From Williamwhitmania taraxaci (GTDB taxonomy: Bacteria; Bacteroidota; Bacteroidia; Bacteroidales; Williamwhitmaniaceae), in the NCBI RefSeq assembly GCF_900096565.1, contig NZ_FMYP01000031.1, positions 1 to 46,436 on the forward strand: 46,436 nt of DNA, given 5' to 3'. The position numbers and the translations under genes are program-made. Shown piece after piece: positions 16,326 through 25,850 of the stretch. The notes beneath the pieces are model-generated. The model was not told the DNA's origin and searched no databases. It saw only the letters and a program-made list of their open reading frames with translations. The first letter of the stretch is position 1; each line of letters begins with the position of its first letter.

Positions 16326-16368
16326 ACCCGGACTGCTGCACTGCTGCACTCCGGGTTTACTTTTTTGT
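16326..16368 (+). terminator. Second hairpin with repeated loop, followed by T-run
   Basis: ACCCGGA at 16326-16332 pairs with TCCGGGT at 16350-16356, enclosing a loop with two tandem copies of CTGCTGCAC-like sequence, and TTTACTTTTTTG follows. It looks like an intrinsic terminator but lies 280 nt beyond the operon terminator, so it might end a small RNA transcribed from 16060-16320. No promoter for such an RNA was confirmed. The rest of the gap 16051-16455 shows no gene; TATCTTTA at 16371-16378 is a weak -7 candidate for the regulator. Confidence 0.35.
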
Positions 16369-16455
16369 TCTATCTTTACCATTCAGATGGTTCGTCCAAG
16401 GTCTGTGAGAACGCCTTCGTTTTCAACAAAACACTTTGGTTAAAGAGTCGGGTAG

Positions 16456-17811
16456 ATGCATATGATTAGAGCGCTAGTTGTCGATGATGATGTTACATTT
16501 TGTTTAATGCTTAAAACCTTTTTGATGAAAAAGGGATTTGAGGTTGAAACTGCTTTTTCATATAGCGAGGGAGTTCGTCAGCTTGCCAAGTTTAATCCTG
16601 AGGTTATTCTAACCGATTTGCGGCTTCCCGACAAGGATGGAATTGATTTGCTGGAGAAGGTTATGCGTGAAAAACCGCAAATTCCAGTAATTCTTATGAC
16701 TGGTTATGCTGATATACGAACTGCAGTTCAGGCGATGAAGCTGGGCGCATTCGATTATGTGGCTAAGCCTATAAGCCCCGATGAAATTCTTGCGACTATA
16801 GGCGCAGCTTTAACCGCTGGCGGTAAAAGTGGGAGCAGGGCTGTTCGAACGATTGGAGTAGGGGAAAAGGTTTCCTATATTGAGGGAAAGAGTCCTCTTG
16901 CCCTAAAAACTCTCGAGTTTGTTAAGCTGGTTGCACCTACCTCCATGTCGGTGCTTATTCTGGGCGAAAGTGGCACAGGGAAGGAGTTCGTCGCCAGAAG
17001 AATTCACAACCTTAGCAGTCGCGGGAATAAACCCTTTATAGCCATAGATTGTGGCGCGCTACCCAAAGACCTAGCGGCCAGCGAACTGTTTGGGCATGTG
17101 AAAGGCTCGTTTACTGGTGCTATTACTGATAAGCAGGGACAGTTTGAGGCTGCCAATGGCGGAACGCTCTTTCTTGATGAAGTGGGTAATCTCAGCTATG
17201 ATGTTCAAATGCAACTCTTAAGAGTGATTCAGGAGCGAAAGGTAAGGCGGGTGGGAGCTAACGCCGAGGTGCCTGTCGATATCCGTATTCTCTCGGCCAC
17301 CAATGAGGACCTAAAGCAGGCGGTAGCCAATGGTGATTTCAGGGAGGATCTTTACCACCGTTTAAATGAATTTTCCATAGTTGTGCACTCGTTGCGTGAG
17401 CGAAAATCGGATTTGGTTCTCTTTGTATCCCACTTTTTATCGGTGGCTAATGCTGAGTTGAATAGGCAGGTGGCAGGATTTTCGGAAGAGGTTATGTCCG
17501 TATTTATGGATTACTATTGGCCGGGAAACTTGCGGGAACTTAAGAACGTTGTTAAGCGCACGGTTCTGCTTACCCATGGCGATATGGTAGAAATAGGGAC
17601 ACTTCCCAATGAGATGATTGCCGATAGCCAGTGTATCTCACTAGGAGACTCAAATAGCCCATTAAAAGGAGCTGCAGCCAAGAGTGAGCAGGAGCTAATT
17701 TTGCAGACACTCGAAAGGGCTAAGTATAATAAAACCAAAACGGCTCAACTGCTGAATATCGACAGGAAGACTCTCTACAATAAGATGCGGCAGTATAATA
17801 TTGATCTTTAG
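16456..17811 (+). CDS. NtrC-family sigma-54-dependent response regulator
   Basis: A 451-aa regulator: receiver domain (about 4-120, phospho-Asp54 in [12 protein letters not shown], acidic pocket VVDDD), AAA+ domain with Walker A GESGTGKE (170-177), the sigma-54 contact loop as GSFTGA (217-222; most members have GAFTGA), Walker B LFLDE (238-242), and a Fis-type helix-turn-helix near the C-terminus ([20 protein letters not shown]). Met3 is an alternative start. Its stop overlaps by four bases the 3' end of the convergent hybrid histidine kinase, a likely partner. Target genes are unknown; no matching -24/-12 promoter was recognised in this window. Confidence 0.92.
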   Translation: MHMIRALVVDDDVTFCLMLKTFLMKKGFEVETAFSYSEGVRQLAKFNPEVILTDLRLPDKDGIDLLEKVMREKPQIPVILMTGYADIRTAVQAMKLGAFDYVAKPISPDEILATIGAALTAGGKSGSRAVRTIGVGEKVSYIEGKSPLALKTLEFVKLVAPTSMSVLILGESGTGKEFVARRIHNLSSRGNKPFIAIDCGALPKDLAASELFGHVKGSFTGAITDKQGQFEAANGGTLFLDEVGNLSYDVQMQLLRVIQERKVRRVGANAEVPVDIRILSATNEDLKQAVANGDFREDLYHRLNEFSIVVHSLRERKSDLVLFVSHFLSVANAELNRQVAGFSEEVMSVFMDYYWPGNLRELKNVVKRTVLLTHGDMVEIGTLPNEMIADSQCISLGDSNSPLKGAAAKSEQELILQTLERAKYNKTKTAQLLNIDRKTLYNKMRQYNIDL

Positions 17812-20336
17812 CCAAGTTCTTTTTCAATTGCTCCAATTGCATTATTGATTAGCACCCTGAATTCCTCTGCTTGCTTTTGAAAATACGCTAAATCCTTAGT
17901 GCTTTCTTTTCGGAACAATTCTATTTTGCTCAAAAGCGTAACTCCTTGCACCATACCTAAGTGATGGAAGTGAGGTATTAACTTGTGGGCCAATTCGGCA
18001 AGTTGTTTCTGCTCGTTTTTTTCGGCATTGGATGGGATTTGTTCCAGTGCCTGAGTAAGGTTTTCTATTAACGATTGAAGAATCGCTTTATAGGCTTGTT
18101 CGTCATCGCCGGTGAATTGTTTAATTCCGAGGAAGGAATAATTCGCCCCGTTTTCCTTTATGGATATGCTTGGAACAAATTGGGTTGTTTTTCCAAGCAA
18201 TGGTGCCAATTTATCTATCAGGTCTTGTTCGTGAAATGGTTTAGTGAGCACGGCGTCGAATCCGGCTGTAAGAAATTGTTGAATATCGGCGCTGGCACTA
18301 GTAGCCGAGGTGCAGAGGGCGTGAATTCCTTTGTAAGTTTCGTCTTTTCGGATTTCGGCTATCAATTCCGGACCGCTCATCTCGGGCATGTTTATATCCG
18401 AAATTAGAAGGGAAACTGATTCGTGTTGCTTCAAAGTTGTTAGCGCTTCCTTTCCGTTAACGGCAGTAATCACCTTAGCTCCATATTTCTCTAGAATACT
18501 TTTTGTTAGCAATAGGGTGAGAGAATCATCATCCACCAGTAGAATGGTGACATCGTGGTAGGATGGGGGCGCTATTTCTGTTTTTAGCATTTGAGGTTGA
18601 ACCTCCTCGGTGTTGGGTTCGAAGGGGAGAGATACATAAAACTCCGATCCTTTAGTTGGAATACTATTCACGCCTAAACTGCCACCCTGCATTTCAACCA
18701 AGCGTTTACATATTGCTAAGCCTAAACCTGTTCCTCCAAACCTTCGAGTTACTCCCAGATCGGATTGTGTAAACTCTTTGAATATGGCTTCTTGCATCTC
18801 TTTTGGGATTCCAATTCCGGTGTCGCTCACAAAAATGGTTAACTTAATTTTTTTCGATCCAACTTGTTCTGTCGTGGCCTTAAGGGTTACCTTTCCGTGC
18901 TCGGTGAATTTAATGGCATTGCCCAGCAGATTTATTACAATTTGCCGAAGGCGAAGTGGATCGCCACTTAACCGCATATTCTCTGGAAAATTTAGGTCAC
19001 AATGCATTGTTAGCCCTTTTTCGATTCCCTTCTGGTGTATAAGGTTCCATGCATCTGTAACTGCTTGCTGAGGATAAAACGGAACCGTTTCCAAATGCAG
19101 CATGCCCGCTTCAATCTTCGAGAAGTCCAAGATGTCGTTCACTAACCCTAAAAGGTGTTCCGACGATTGCGTAATAATTGCTTGATAGTTGATCTGCTGT
19201 GGGTCCAGGTTTGTTTTTCCAAGTTGTTCGGCAAAACCAATTATGGAGGTAATTGGTGTCCTTATTTCATGGCTCATGGTCGCCAAGAATTGTTCTTTTA
19301 CGCGCAAATGTTCTTCTGCCACCAACCGTGCTGTTTCTAACTCCTTTTTGTAGTATTCACTTCGGGTAAGATCCCTCCATATAAAAAGGGAGAATAGAAG
19401 TATGGTGAGTAATGCAACCACTCCCAATGCTATGGAGAATAAGTAAAGACGATCTTGTATATCCGTGCTTTGTTGCGCTCGTTCGTCCGATAGTTTTAGC
19501 TGGTCATGCTCGATTAGGAATAGTAATCTACGGATTTCATTGGCAATCTGCTGGTCGGTTTTTTGAAGATGTTTCTCCTGTTCCGATATTTCTTGAGATA
19601 TGGTTAACTCTTTCTGTCGATAATCAATTAACTGGTTCTTTAGTAAAAGAGCAGTTGTGTCGCTAACTATGGAGTAAATTATCGAGGTATCTTTTTTTGT
19701 TTCATAATAGACTAGGAGCGGTGGCACTTGAATTTCAATTGGTTTAGTGCCGGTTATTGAGTTCCACATCCGTTTTAAAAGGTTATCCTTTTTTGGTGCT
19801 TCTGGCATACGGACTGGAATTCGTTCGATGGTGTGAACTTGAAGAATTGTGCGGGAGGTTTGTATTGTATCCGAGAGTTGCTCGGCCATATTTAGGATGG
19901 TATCGCGGGTAGTAGTGTCTACAACCAGTTGCCTCTTTAATCCAAAGAGTTTTTCGTGGATTACCTGTTTTTTCCCGATAAGCGTGTCTACTCGTTTTAT
20001 GCGGGCTCGCTGCTGTTTATTACCGTCATTGCCCTCCTTCAATGTTTCTATTTCGCGCTTGAGGAGTTCGAAATTTTGGAGATAGTTGTCCAGCAGTTCA
20101 AAATTCCTGGAGGTATAGTAAGCCCTTGCTAACCTGTCCATTTCCAAGAGTCGCGAAAGCATTCCGTTCACCAGATTTGCCTTTGCACCGGCAACTTCTG
20201 CGGCTTGCCTCAGCGGTTTTGTTTTTTCGGATTGCGAAAGCAGGAGAAAAATGGCTGCTCCAATTATAATGAATAGGACAAGGAACCCTGCTGCAACCTT
20301 AGCGGTTATACTCCTTGTTTCTCTTTTATGTACCAT
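17808..20336 (-). CDS. Hybrid sensor histidine kinase with receiver and HPt domains
   Basis: An 842-aa inner-membrane kinase. Transmembrane helix 1 spans about 16-35 and helix 2 about 298-319, enclosing a roughly 260-residue, mostly helical periplasmic sensor region. The kinase core has phospho-His356 (ATMSHEIRTPITSI), an N-box near NLLGNAIKF (470-478), and G1/G2 boxes (SDTGIGIP, FGGTGLGLAI). A receiver domain follows (about 596-712, Asp647 in LISDINMPEMSG). The last 120 residues look like an HPt domain with His784 (LAELAHKLIPHFHHLG). A full His-Asp-His relay is thus present in one chain. The convergent NtrC-type gene, overlapping by four bases, is the nearest candidate output. The promoter is at 20355-20385. 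Confidence 0.9.
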   Translation of the reverse strand: MVHKRETRSITAKVAAGFLVLFIIIGAAIFLLLSQSEKTKPLRQAAEVAGAKANLVNGMLSRLLEMDRLARAYYTSRNFELLDNYLQNFELLKREIETLKEGNDGNKQQRARIKRVDTLIGKKQVIHEKLFGLKRQLVVDTTTRDTILNMAEQLSDTIQTSRTILQVHTIERIPVRMPEAPKKDNLLKRMWNSITGTKPIEIQVPPLLVYYETKKDTSIIYSIVSDTTALLLKNQLIDYRQKELTISQEISEQEKHLQKTDQQIANEIRRLLFLIEHDQLKLSDERAQQSTDIQDRLYLFSIALGVVALLTILLFSLFIWRDLTRSEYYKKELETARLVAEEHLRVKEQFLATMSHEIRTPITSIIGFAEQLGKTNLDPQQINYQAIITQSSEHLLGLVNDILDFSKIEAGMLHLETVPFYPQQAVTDAWNLIHQKGIEKGLTMHCDLNFPENMRLSGDPLRLRQIVINLLGNAIKFTEHGKVTLKATTEQVGSKKIKLTIFVSDTGIGIPKEMQEAIFKEFTQSDLGVTRRFGGTGLGLAICKRLVEMQGGSLGVNSIPTKGSEFYVSLPFEPNTEEVQPQMLKTEIAPPSYHDVTILLVDDDSLTLLLTKSILEKYGAKVITAVNGKEALTTLKQHESVSLLISDINMPEMSGPELIAEIRKDETYKGIHALCTSATSASADIQQFLTAGFDAVLTKPFHEQDLIDKLAPLLGKTTQFVPSISIKENGANYSFLGIKQFTGDDEQAYKAILQSLIENLTQALEQIPSNAEKNEQKQLAELAHKLIPHFHHLGMVQGVTLLSKIELFRKESTKDLAYFQKQAEEFRVLINNAIGAIEKELG

Positions 20337-20354
20337 ATCGCGATTATATTGTTC

Positions 20355-20385
20355 CGAAGATAGTTATTCTACGGATTAGTTCAAT
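20355..20385 (-). promoter_or_regulatory. Candidate promoter of the hybrid kinase
   Basis: On the minus strand ATTG (20382-20385), exactly 19 nt, then TATCTTCG (20355-20362), one mismatch from TAnnTTTG, about 19 nt before the start codon. The rest of the gap up to 20587 shows no gene. Confidence 0.45.
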
Positions 20386-20580
20386 TTCCGGGGTTTAATC
20401 GCGCTAGTAGAATCAATGTTATTCGCTAGTTGAACCGTAAAAATTTCTAAACATTAGTGGTGTTTTCATTGATATAGGTTCATTTTTTCAGCATGACAAT
20501 TTTGAAAAGGAGTTTTAATATGATTGTATGAATCATTTTAGGCCTTTTTTTGGTTTATCGGAGTTAGTGGGAAGTATTAA

Positions 20581-20615
20581 ATAAAAAAAAGGAGCCACCC
20601 TTGGGTAACTCCTTT
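20581..20615 (-). terminator. Intrinsic terminator after the coiled-coil lipoprotein gene
   Basis: Read on the minus strand, AAAGGAG (20609-20615) pairs with CTCCTTT (20588-20594), with an inner TACCC/GGGTG stem, and runs into a U-rich tail (20581-20590). Confidence 0.85.
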
Positions 20616-20649
20616 CTAACACGCTAATGTTAACCTATTTTTATTTAAC

Positions 20650-21516
20650 CTATTCTTTTATGAGTATTACTAAGTATTTCGATTTCTCCCAGAACTTAGT
20701 GGAGTTTGTAATAATAAATTCCTCTACTTTCTTCTCACTTCCAACGATTTCGTAAGAGTCGGATGGGTGTGTGCTGATCAGTGAGATCTCCTTTGCCTTT
20801 AGTGGGATTGAATTAAGGGTGCGGATATCTACCTGTTTGAAGTTATCTGGTTGTACGTTTCCAACAACCTTAAGCGATTTTCCTAAGCCAAGGAAGCCTC
20901 CTTCTTTTTCTATTACTTTTTTAGCAATGAGGTCTTTCTCTGTTCCAATAATGAAATAGGCTGTGTTTAGTTGGACTGTTTTGGAGCTGATATCTGTAGC
21001 CATTCTTTCATTATCCATTTTAATGGTGGATAGTGTGTCGTTTAAGGCTTGAACGGAGAAGTTTAACTTTGCCAAGTCTTCCTTCATTACAGAGATAGTC
21101 GAATCCTTTTGCGACATCTGTAGGTTCATCTTCTCAAGCATCTTTTGCAATTCAACAATTTGAATATTCGATGTCTTGACTGCTTTCTTAAGCCTTGCGA
21201 TAGTCCGCTTGTTCTGATTCATTAAGTCGTTAATCACCTTAATATCCTCATTTACGCGTGCTCTAGCGTCTTTGCTTAACTCGCCACCCTTAGCTGTTTC
21301 CTTTGAAATAACTGCTTCTCTCCCCTTTATCTCCGCCAAGTTGGCTTCAATTTGGTTCAGTGATTCAAAGTAGGTATTTATGGTGGAATCTTTGGTGGTG
21401 GTCTCGTTCAGTAGCGCTGTTTTCTCAGCTTCGAGTTGAGCAATTTGTTCTTTTTCTTTTTGGTTGCATGATGCAAGGGCAGCAATTAAAGCCAGGCCTA
21501 AAAATAAATGTTTCAT
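20650..21516 (-). CDS. Coiled-coil lipoprotein
   Basis: A 288-aa predicted lipoprotein: signal MKHLFLGLALIAALASC with lipobox Cys17, then a long helical region (about 20-175) rich in Glu, Lys, Gln and Leu with heptad-like spacing, predicted as coiled coil. The C-terminal 110 residues form a separate domain containing TAYFIIGTEKDLIAKKVIEKEGGFLGLGKSLKVVGN and DSYEIVG. The TAYFIIGT...L...GV/GF layout is a recurring Bacteroidota pattern in exported proteins, but I cannot assign a function. It is probably anchored in the envelope. It has its own terminator, and the upstream operon ends in a terminator at 21631-21665. Confidence 0.75.
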   Translation of the reverse strand: MKHLFLGLALIAALASCNQKEKEQIAQLEAEKTALLNETTTKDSTINTYFESLNQIEANLAEIKGREAVISKETAKGGELSKDARARVNEDIKVINDLMNQNKRTIARLKKAVKTSNIQIVELQKMLEKMNLQMSQKDSTISVMKEDLAKLNFSVQALNDTLSTIKMDNERMATDISSKTVQLNTAYFIIGTEKDLIAKKVIEKEGGFLGLGKSLKVVGNVQPDNFKQVDIRTLNSIPLKAKEISLISTHPSDSYEIVGSEKKVEEFIITNSTKFWEKSKYLVILIKE

Positions 21517-21630
21517 AATGTTTTAAGTATAAGTTCAGATCTATATATACAAGTTACAAACCACTTTTTAATATAAAGGTAAGTGTTTGGAAAACATTGA
21601 TATGCGAAATTTTCTTTTTTGAGGCTTGGG

Positions 21631-21665
21631 AAAAAAAATCCACAACTTGGGGCGTAGTTGTGGAT
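21631..21665 (-). terminator. Intrinsic terminator of the yicC-gmk-nadD-TPR operon
   Basis: A 10-bp perfect stem (21638-21647 with 21656-21665) and 8-nt loop, followed on the minus strand by a run of eight U residues (21631-21638). It lies 22 nt after the TPR gene stop. Confidence 0.9.
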
Positions 21666-21686
21666 GAAGTAAATAGTTGAGAATCA

Positions 21687-21971
21687 CTAAGGGTTGATAA
21701 GGTCTGTATTTCGGTATGCCAAAATCTCGTTGAGCATTTCAATTCCCGATTCGGCTGCTTTGTTCCCAGGATTTGCTTCAAGAGCAGCATTGTAATAGTT
21801 GATTGCTTTTGCAAAGTGCCCTTCTCTACGGGCTATATTCCCCATCAGGTATAGCGCCTGATCATCCTTGTTGTTCTCGCTAAGTAGCTGTTCTAAGCAT
21901 ATCTTTGCCTCAGAAAGATGAAAGCCGTCTATTAATACCTTTGCTACGGAAATTGATGGTTTCTGGTTCAT
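21687..21971 (-). CDS. Small TPR protein
   Basis: A 94-aa protein made almost entirely of tetratricopeptide-like helical pairs: roughly residues 5-37 (degenerate) and 39-72, the latter with the canonical pattern ALYLMGNIARREGHFAKAINYYNAALEANPGN. No signal peptide or transmembrane segment, so probably cytoplasmic and protein-binding. Its start overlaps the nadD stop by four bases, indicating translational coupling as the last gene of the operon. Function is not known. Confidence 0.8.
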   Translation of the reverse strand: MNQKPSISVAKVLIDGFHLSEAKICLEQLLSENNKDDQALYLMGNIARREGHFAKAINYYNAALEANPGNKAAESGIEMLNEILAYRNTDLINP

Positions 21972-22549
21972 TGATTGTATAGTTTGTTTGTCTGGATGTA
22001 TTCATAAACACCTTTAGGCATAAACATCCGAATGTCGTGATGGTTTAAAAGCCATTGCCTAATTACAGATGATGAAATATCAATTGCCGGTGCCTTAACT
22101 ATTTGAAATGGGAATGTAAATGTTCTTTTTTCCTGTTCATTGGTATTTCTGGGGTAAACCAACAGATCTGCCAGCGCAGGGATGTCTTGAAAGTTTCTCC
22201 ACTTATGGAAGTCATTCAAACTATCCTCACCCATTATGAGTTTGAACCGAATTTCTGGGTAGATATTGTTTAGATGTAGGAGCGTTTGGTAGGTGTAGGA
22301 AGGTGTTGGCAGGGTAAGCTCCTCCGTGCAAATCTTGAAACTTGGGTGAGAATTCTCAACGGCCAAACGTACCATGGCAACTCTATGTTCAACCTTTGCC
22401 AGCCCAGTTTGTTCTTTAAGCGGATTTTGGGGGCTTGGGACAAACCATACTTCCGACAGATCCGCAAATTCAGCAAAGTAGTTTCCTATTGCAATATGGC
22501 CAATATGAATTGGATTGAATGAGCCAAAGTAAAGTCCTACTGTTTTCAT
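21968..22549 (-). CDS. nadD: Nicotinate-nucleotide adenylyltransferase
   Basis: A 193-aa nucleotidyltransferase that converts nicotinate mononucleotide and ATP to deamido-NAD, a required step of NAD synthesis. The N-terminal GLYFGSFNPIHIGHIAIG contains the HxGH-type catalytic motif (IHIGH), and the C-terminal SSSVIRQWL corresponds to the ISSTxIR ATP-binding motif. FVPSPQNPLKE and IMGEDSLNDFHKWRN are further NadD hallmarks. It is separated from gmk by 59 nt and overlaps the TPR gene by four bases. Confidence 0.93.
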   Translation of the reverse strand: MKTVGLYFGSFNPIHIGHIAIGNYFAEFADLSEVWFVPSPQNPLKEQTGLAKVEHRVAMVRLAVENSHPSFKICTEELTLPTPSYTYQTLLHLNNIYPEIRFKLIMGEDSLNDFHKWRNFQDIPALADLLVYPRNTNEQEKRTFTFPFQIVKAPAIDISSSVIRQWLLNHHDIRMFMPKGVYEYIQTNKLYNQ

Positions 22550-22608
22550 ACCACCGTATTTTATTTGGAGGTTGAGGTTAGTTGTTGGTTCTCTTTCCCT
22601 AAATGAAG

Positions 22609-23178
22609 TTATCCCTTTTGAAGAAAGGTTTCCACTAATCCTTTTGCCTTGTCAACAGCATGATGCAGTTCATCATTTATAACAATTTGGTCGAATTGCG
22701 GTGCGTGACTAATTTCATCCTCAGCCTTAGCAATCCTCATCTTGAGCGTTTCATCGCTCTCGGTTGACCTTAAGGCCAGCCTTTTCTCCAACTCTTCAAT
22801 TGAAGGGGGCATGACGAAAATGGCTAGTGCTTTTTCACCAAAGATGGATTTAAGCTTTAGTCCACCTTTTACATCCACGTCGAAGACAACGTGGTGCCCG
22901 GCATCCCAAATGCGTTCAACCTCCGATTTAAGTGTGCCATAGTAACTACCTGGATAGACCTCCTCCCACTCAACAAATTCGTTTTGCTTAATTTTTGCAC
23001 GAAAAGTATCGGGTGATAGAAAGAAGTAATCTACTCCATCGGACTCACCGCTGCGCACGGATCTGCTGCAAGCTGATATGGAGAATTTTAAGGTTGGAAA
23101 TAGTTCCAACATTTTTTTTACAATGGTAGTTTTGCCGGCACCCGAAGGGGCGGAGAAGATAACTAGTTTACCGTCCAT
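22609..23178 (-). CDS. gmk: Guanylate kinase
   Basis: A 189-aa guanylate kinase phosphorylating GMP/dGMP with ATP. The P-loop is [11 protein letters not shown] (9-19), followed by the GMP-binding region ([36 protein letters not shown]) and the lid ([23 protein letters not shown]). Length is normal. It starts three bases after the stop of yicC; the yicC-gmk pairing is a common bacterial arrangement. Confidence 0.95.
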   Translation of the reverse strand: MDGKLVIFSAPSGAGKTTIVKKMLELFPTLKFSISACSRSVRSGESDGVDYFFLSPDTFRAKIKQNEFVEWEEVYPGSYYGTLKSEVERIWDAGHHVVFDVDVKGGLKLKSIFGEKALAIFVMPPSIEELEKRLALRSTESDETLKMRIAKAEDEISHAPQFDQIVINDELHHAVDKAKGLVETFLQKG

Positions 23179-23181
23179 GTA

Positions 23182-24054
23182 TTATAATATGTTGAGAACT
23201 TGCTCTTTGATTTTTTCTAACTCGTCCTTCATCTCCACAACTAACTTTTGGATGGCAGCATGATTTGCCTTCGATCCCAATGTGTTTATTTCCCGGCCCA
23301 TTTCTTGCCCAATAAACCCAAGTTTTCGGCCCACGTTGTCCTCATCGTTCATTGTGCTAATGAAGTATTTGAGGTGGTTACGCAGTCTTACCTTTTCTTC
23401 ATTTACATCCAGTTTCTCGATATAGAAAATAAGTTCTTGCTGGAAGCGGTCGGGATCGGGTTGTGATTGTAGTTCCGAAAAAGCATCTTTTAGTCGATTT
23501 CGAACGGTTTCGATGCGCTCTTTTTCGTAAGGTTCAATTGCCTCGAGTTTTTGCGCAATGGCTTCAACTCGTGCCGTAAGATCTTTTTTTAAGGCTTCAC
23601 CCTCTTGAATCCTAAAGGCATTGAACTGATTAATTGCCTCCAAAACAGCCTCGTATACAACTTTCCACTCGGGGTCAATAAGTTCTAGTTTCTCAGCCTT
23701 AAGAACATCGGGAAGTTTAAGTATTGTTTGGAATATTGGCTCATTCTTAATTTTAATTCCATTCTCTTTGGCCAAATTAATCATTTGCCTGTGGTAGGCA
23801 GCAAAGATTTCTCTGTTTATAATTGGTTCTCTGTCATCGTGCGAGTAATCCATATAAATGGAAAAGTCAACTTTCCCGCGACCAATTTCCTTGGTTGCTA
23901 AGGAGCGCAACTCGAACTCTTTTTCACGGTAAACACCGGAAATTTTCAAATTCAGGTCTAGCTGCTTGCTGTTGAGTGATTTGATTTCTACAGTGACTTT
24001 TTTTCCGGAAAATTCAGCGTCTTTTTTCCCAAAGCCTGTCATCGATTTTATCAT
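23182..24054 (-). CDS. YicC family endoribonuclease
   Basis: A 290-aa YicC-family protein. The family N-terminus MIKSMTGFGKKD fixes the start at 24054; a longer frame to 24087 adds an atypical Cys-rich leader and is rejected. The C-terminal half contains the conserved DVNEEKVRLRNHLKYF and VGRKLGFIGQEMGREINTLGSKANHAAIQKLVVEMKDELEKIKEQVLNIL. E. coli YicC has been described as an endoribonuclease that promotes RyhB sRNA decay; activity here is assumed from family. It is the first gene of the operon with gmk, nadD and the TPR gene. Confidence 0.9.
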   Translation of the reverse strand: MIKSMTGFGKKDAEFSGKKVTVEIKSLNSKQLDLNLKISGVYREKEFELRSLATKEIGRGKVDFSIYMDYSHDDREPIINREIFAAYHRQMINLAKENGIKIKNEPIFQTILKLPDVLKAEKLELIDPEWKVVYEAVLEAINQFNAFRIQEGEALKKDLTARVEAIAQKLEAIEPYEKERIETVRNRLKDAFSELQSQPDPDRFQQELIFYIEKLDVNEEKVRLRNHLKYFISTMNDEDNVGRKLGFIGQEMGREINTLGSKANHAAIQKLVVEMKDELEKIKEQVLNIL

Positions 24055-24073
24055 GCTTCCATGTTTTAAACAC

Positions 24074-24081
24074 CAAAGGTA
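24074..24081 (-). promoter_or_regulatory. Candidate -7 box of the yicC operon
   Basis: The minus strand reads TACCTTTG, a full TAnnTTTG match, 20 nt before the yicC start. No TTTG sits 19 nt upstream. The gap 24082-24363 holds no gene; a weak hairpin at 24329-24349 near the MATE stop lacks a clear U-run. Confidence 0.4.
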
Positions 24082-24363
24082 ACACATAATTCAAAATTTA
24101 TGGACAAAACCTTGATGGAACGGCACGGATAGAGAGCCAAAAACCAATTTCTTTTTAGGTGCTATTGTTATGTGATGTCGAATATGCCGTTTAATGATCA
24201 GTAAATCAGTAGAAAATATCACCTTTCGGGGAGTTGTCCTAATCCCCACCTACTTTTTGTCTCTTAAAAAGCACGCCAGTCAGTCTTAAAAGTAAGATTT
24301 CAATATGTTTTTGAATGCGAAATCCCTGACCTAAGACCGCTCTTTAGGTGCGACATGAATTGG

Positions 24364-25731
24364 TTACAATGTATTGTCGGATTGTATAGTCGAATCCTTT
24401 GTGCCTATTACACCCTTCTTTTTCCATCGTCCCGTGCGGTAGTAAATAATTGATCCCACCAGGCCAATTCCCCACCCTATTGGGATGGCCCACCAGATTC
24501 CTTTTTCTCCGAAAATGTTCGAGAGGAACATGGCTGCTGGAATGCGGAAAAGCCAAAGTGCAAATATGCTTATAATCATAGGTGCAATGCTCGCTCCAGC
24601 TCCTCTTAATACGCCATGAAACACAAACATTGTAGAGAAGAGAATATAAAAAGTGCTTACAATAATCAGGTATTCGCGTCCAATGGCTATAACTGCTTCA
24701 TCGGTGGTGAAGAGCTGCATGAGTTGGGTGCTAAAGACAATTATTAACGCTGTTAAAATTACGCATACAACGGAGGACATCAGCAATGTAGAGGTTAATC
24801 CCTTCTTGATTCGGTCGAGTTTTCCAGCACCCATATTCTGACCCACAAAGCCCGATAGTGCAGCTGAGAAGTTCATTGCGGGTAGTGCGGCGAGGGAGTC
24901 GATTCGTCCGGCGGCAGAGTAGGCCGCAATAACGTTCGTTCCAAAAGTGTTTACTATCGTGTTTAGGGCAACAATTCCAGCCGCAATAAAGGATTGTTGG
25001 ATGCCAGATGGTAATCCGATTCTTAAAATCTGTTTGAAGATATACCCGCTGAAGTGCATCCTAGTAAACGAATAGTTAAGCAGGTTGTGGTTCTTATTGA
25101 GGTAGAATATAGCAGTAGCAAATGCCCCTCCTTGAGCGAACAGGGTAGCTATAGCAGCTCCTGCAATGCCCCATTTAAATACTACTACAAAAAGCAGGTC
25201 GAAGACTATGTTGAATATGGTTGCTATTGCTAAGAAGTAGAGTGGTGTCTTTGAATCGCCAAGTCCCCTAAGGATGGATGCCGCACCGTTGAACCCAAAA
25301 AAAACTACCATTCCTCCAAGGTAGATGCTCAGGTATGTTTGAGCTTGTGGAATTAGTTCTGGTGGAAGTTGAATTAGTTGAAGTAGGTTTCGGCTAAAGA
25401 AAAACCCAACTAGGCCAACAATTATTCCGGTTACCATCAGAAATATATTGATTGTATCCGATGCCTTTTTTACACTTGCGTAGTCCTTGGCACCAAAGTA
25501 TTGGGATATCACGATGCTAGCCCCACTTCCAATACCAATTACAAGCGCAATTACTGCATAAATTATGGGAAACGATGCCCCCACGGCAGCTAATGCCTCT
25601 TTTCCCAAGAACTTTCCTACGATTATTGCATCTACAATATTATAAGCTTGTTGAAAAATGTTGCCTATTAGCATTGGAGCCGCAAAACCTAAAATTAGTT
25701 TTCCTTCATTGCCGGTGGTTAAATCCTTCAT
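24364..25731 (-). CDS. MATE family efflux transporter
   Basis: A 455-aa inner-membrane antiporter of the MATE family with about 12 transmembrane segments in two homologous halves. The N-terminus GKLILGFAAPMLIGNIFQQAYNIVDAIIVGKFLGKEALAAVGAS is a characteristic MATE signature, and the second half contains GLPSGIQQSFIAAGIVALNTIVNTFGTNVIAAYSAAGRIDSL. Substrate (drug, toxic organic cation or metabolite) and coupling ion are not readable. It stands alone with a -7 box upstream. Confidence 0.93.
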   Translation of the reverse strand: MKDLTTGNEGKLILGFAAPMLIGNIFQQAYNIVDAIIVGKFLGKEALAAVGASFPIIYAVIALVIGIGSGASIVISQYFGAKDYASVKKASDTINIFLMVTGIIVGLVGFFFSRNLLQLIQLPPELIPQAQTYLSIYLGGMVVFFGFNGAASILRGLGDSKTPLYFLAIATIFNIVFDLLFVVVFKWGIAGAAIATLFAQGGAFATAIFYLNKNHNLLNYSFTRMHFSGYIFKQILRIGLPSGIQQSFIAAGIVALNTIVNTFGTNVIAAYSAAGRIDSLAALPAMNFSAALSGFVGQNMGAGKLDRIKKGLTSTLLMSSVVCVILTALIIVFSTQLMQLFTTDEAVIAIGREYLIIVSTFYILFSTMFVFHGVLRGAGASIAPMIISIFALWLFRIPAAMFLSNIFGEKGIWWAIPIGWGIGLVGSIIYYRTGRWKKKGVIGTKDSTIQSDNTL

Positions 25732-25812
25732 CTAGCCTTCATGTGGTTATTCTTTTTTTTTCTTCAATCACGGGAGTAATTGAAATTCAGAAATAGTATT
25801 TTTTTCTCGCAA

Positions 25813-25820
25813 CAAAGGTA
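25813..25820 (-). promoter_or_regulatory. Candidate -7 box of the MATE gene
   Basis: The minus strand reads TACCTTTG within TATACCTTTG, about 82 nt before the MATE start. The -33 position does not match TTTG, so confidence is limited. Confidence 0.35.
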
Positions 25821-25850
25821 TAATTCCTCGGGAATAGCTGGTGATAAAAC

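Noticed and set aside
24055-24087. 11-residue extension of the YicC protein
   Set aside because: Family members begin MIKSMTGF; the extension is Cys/Trp-rich and overlaps the likely promoter.
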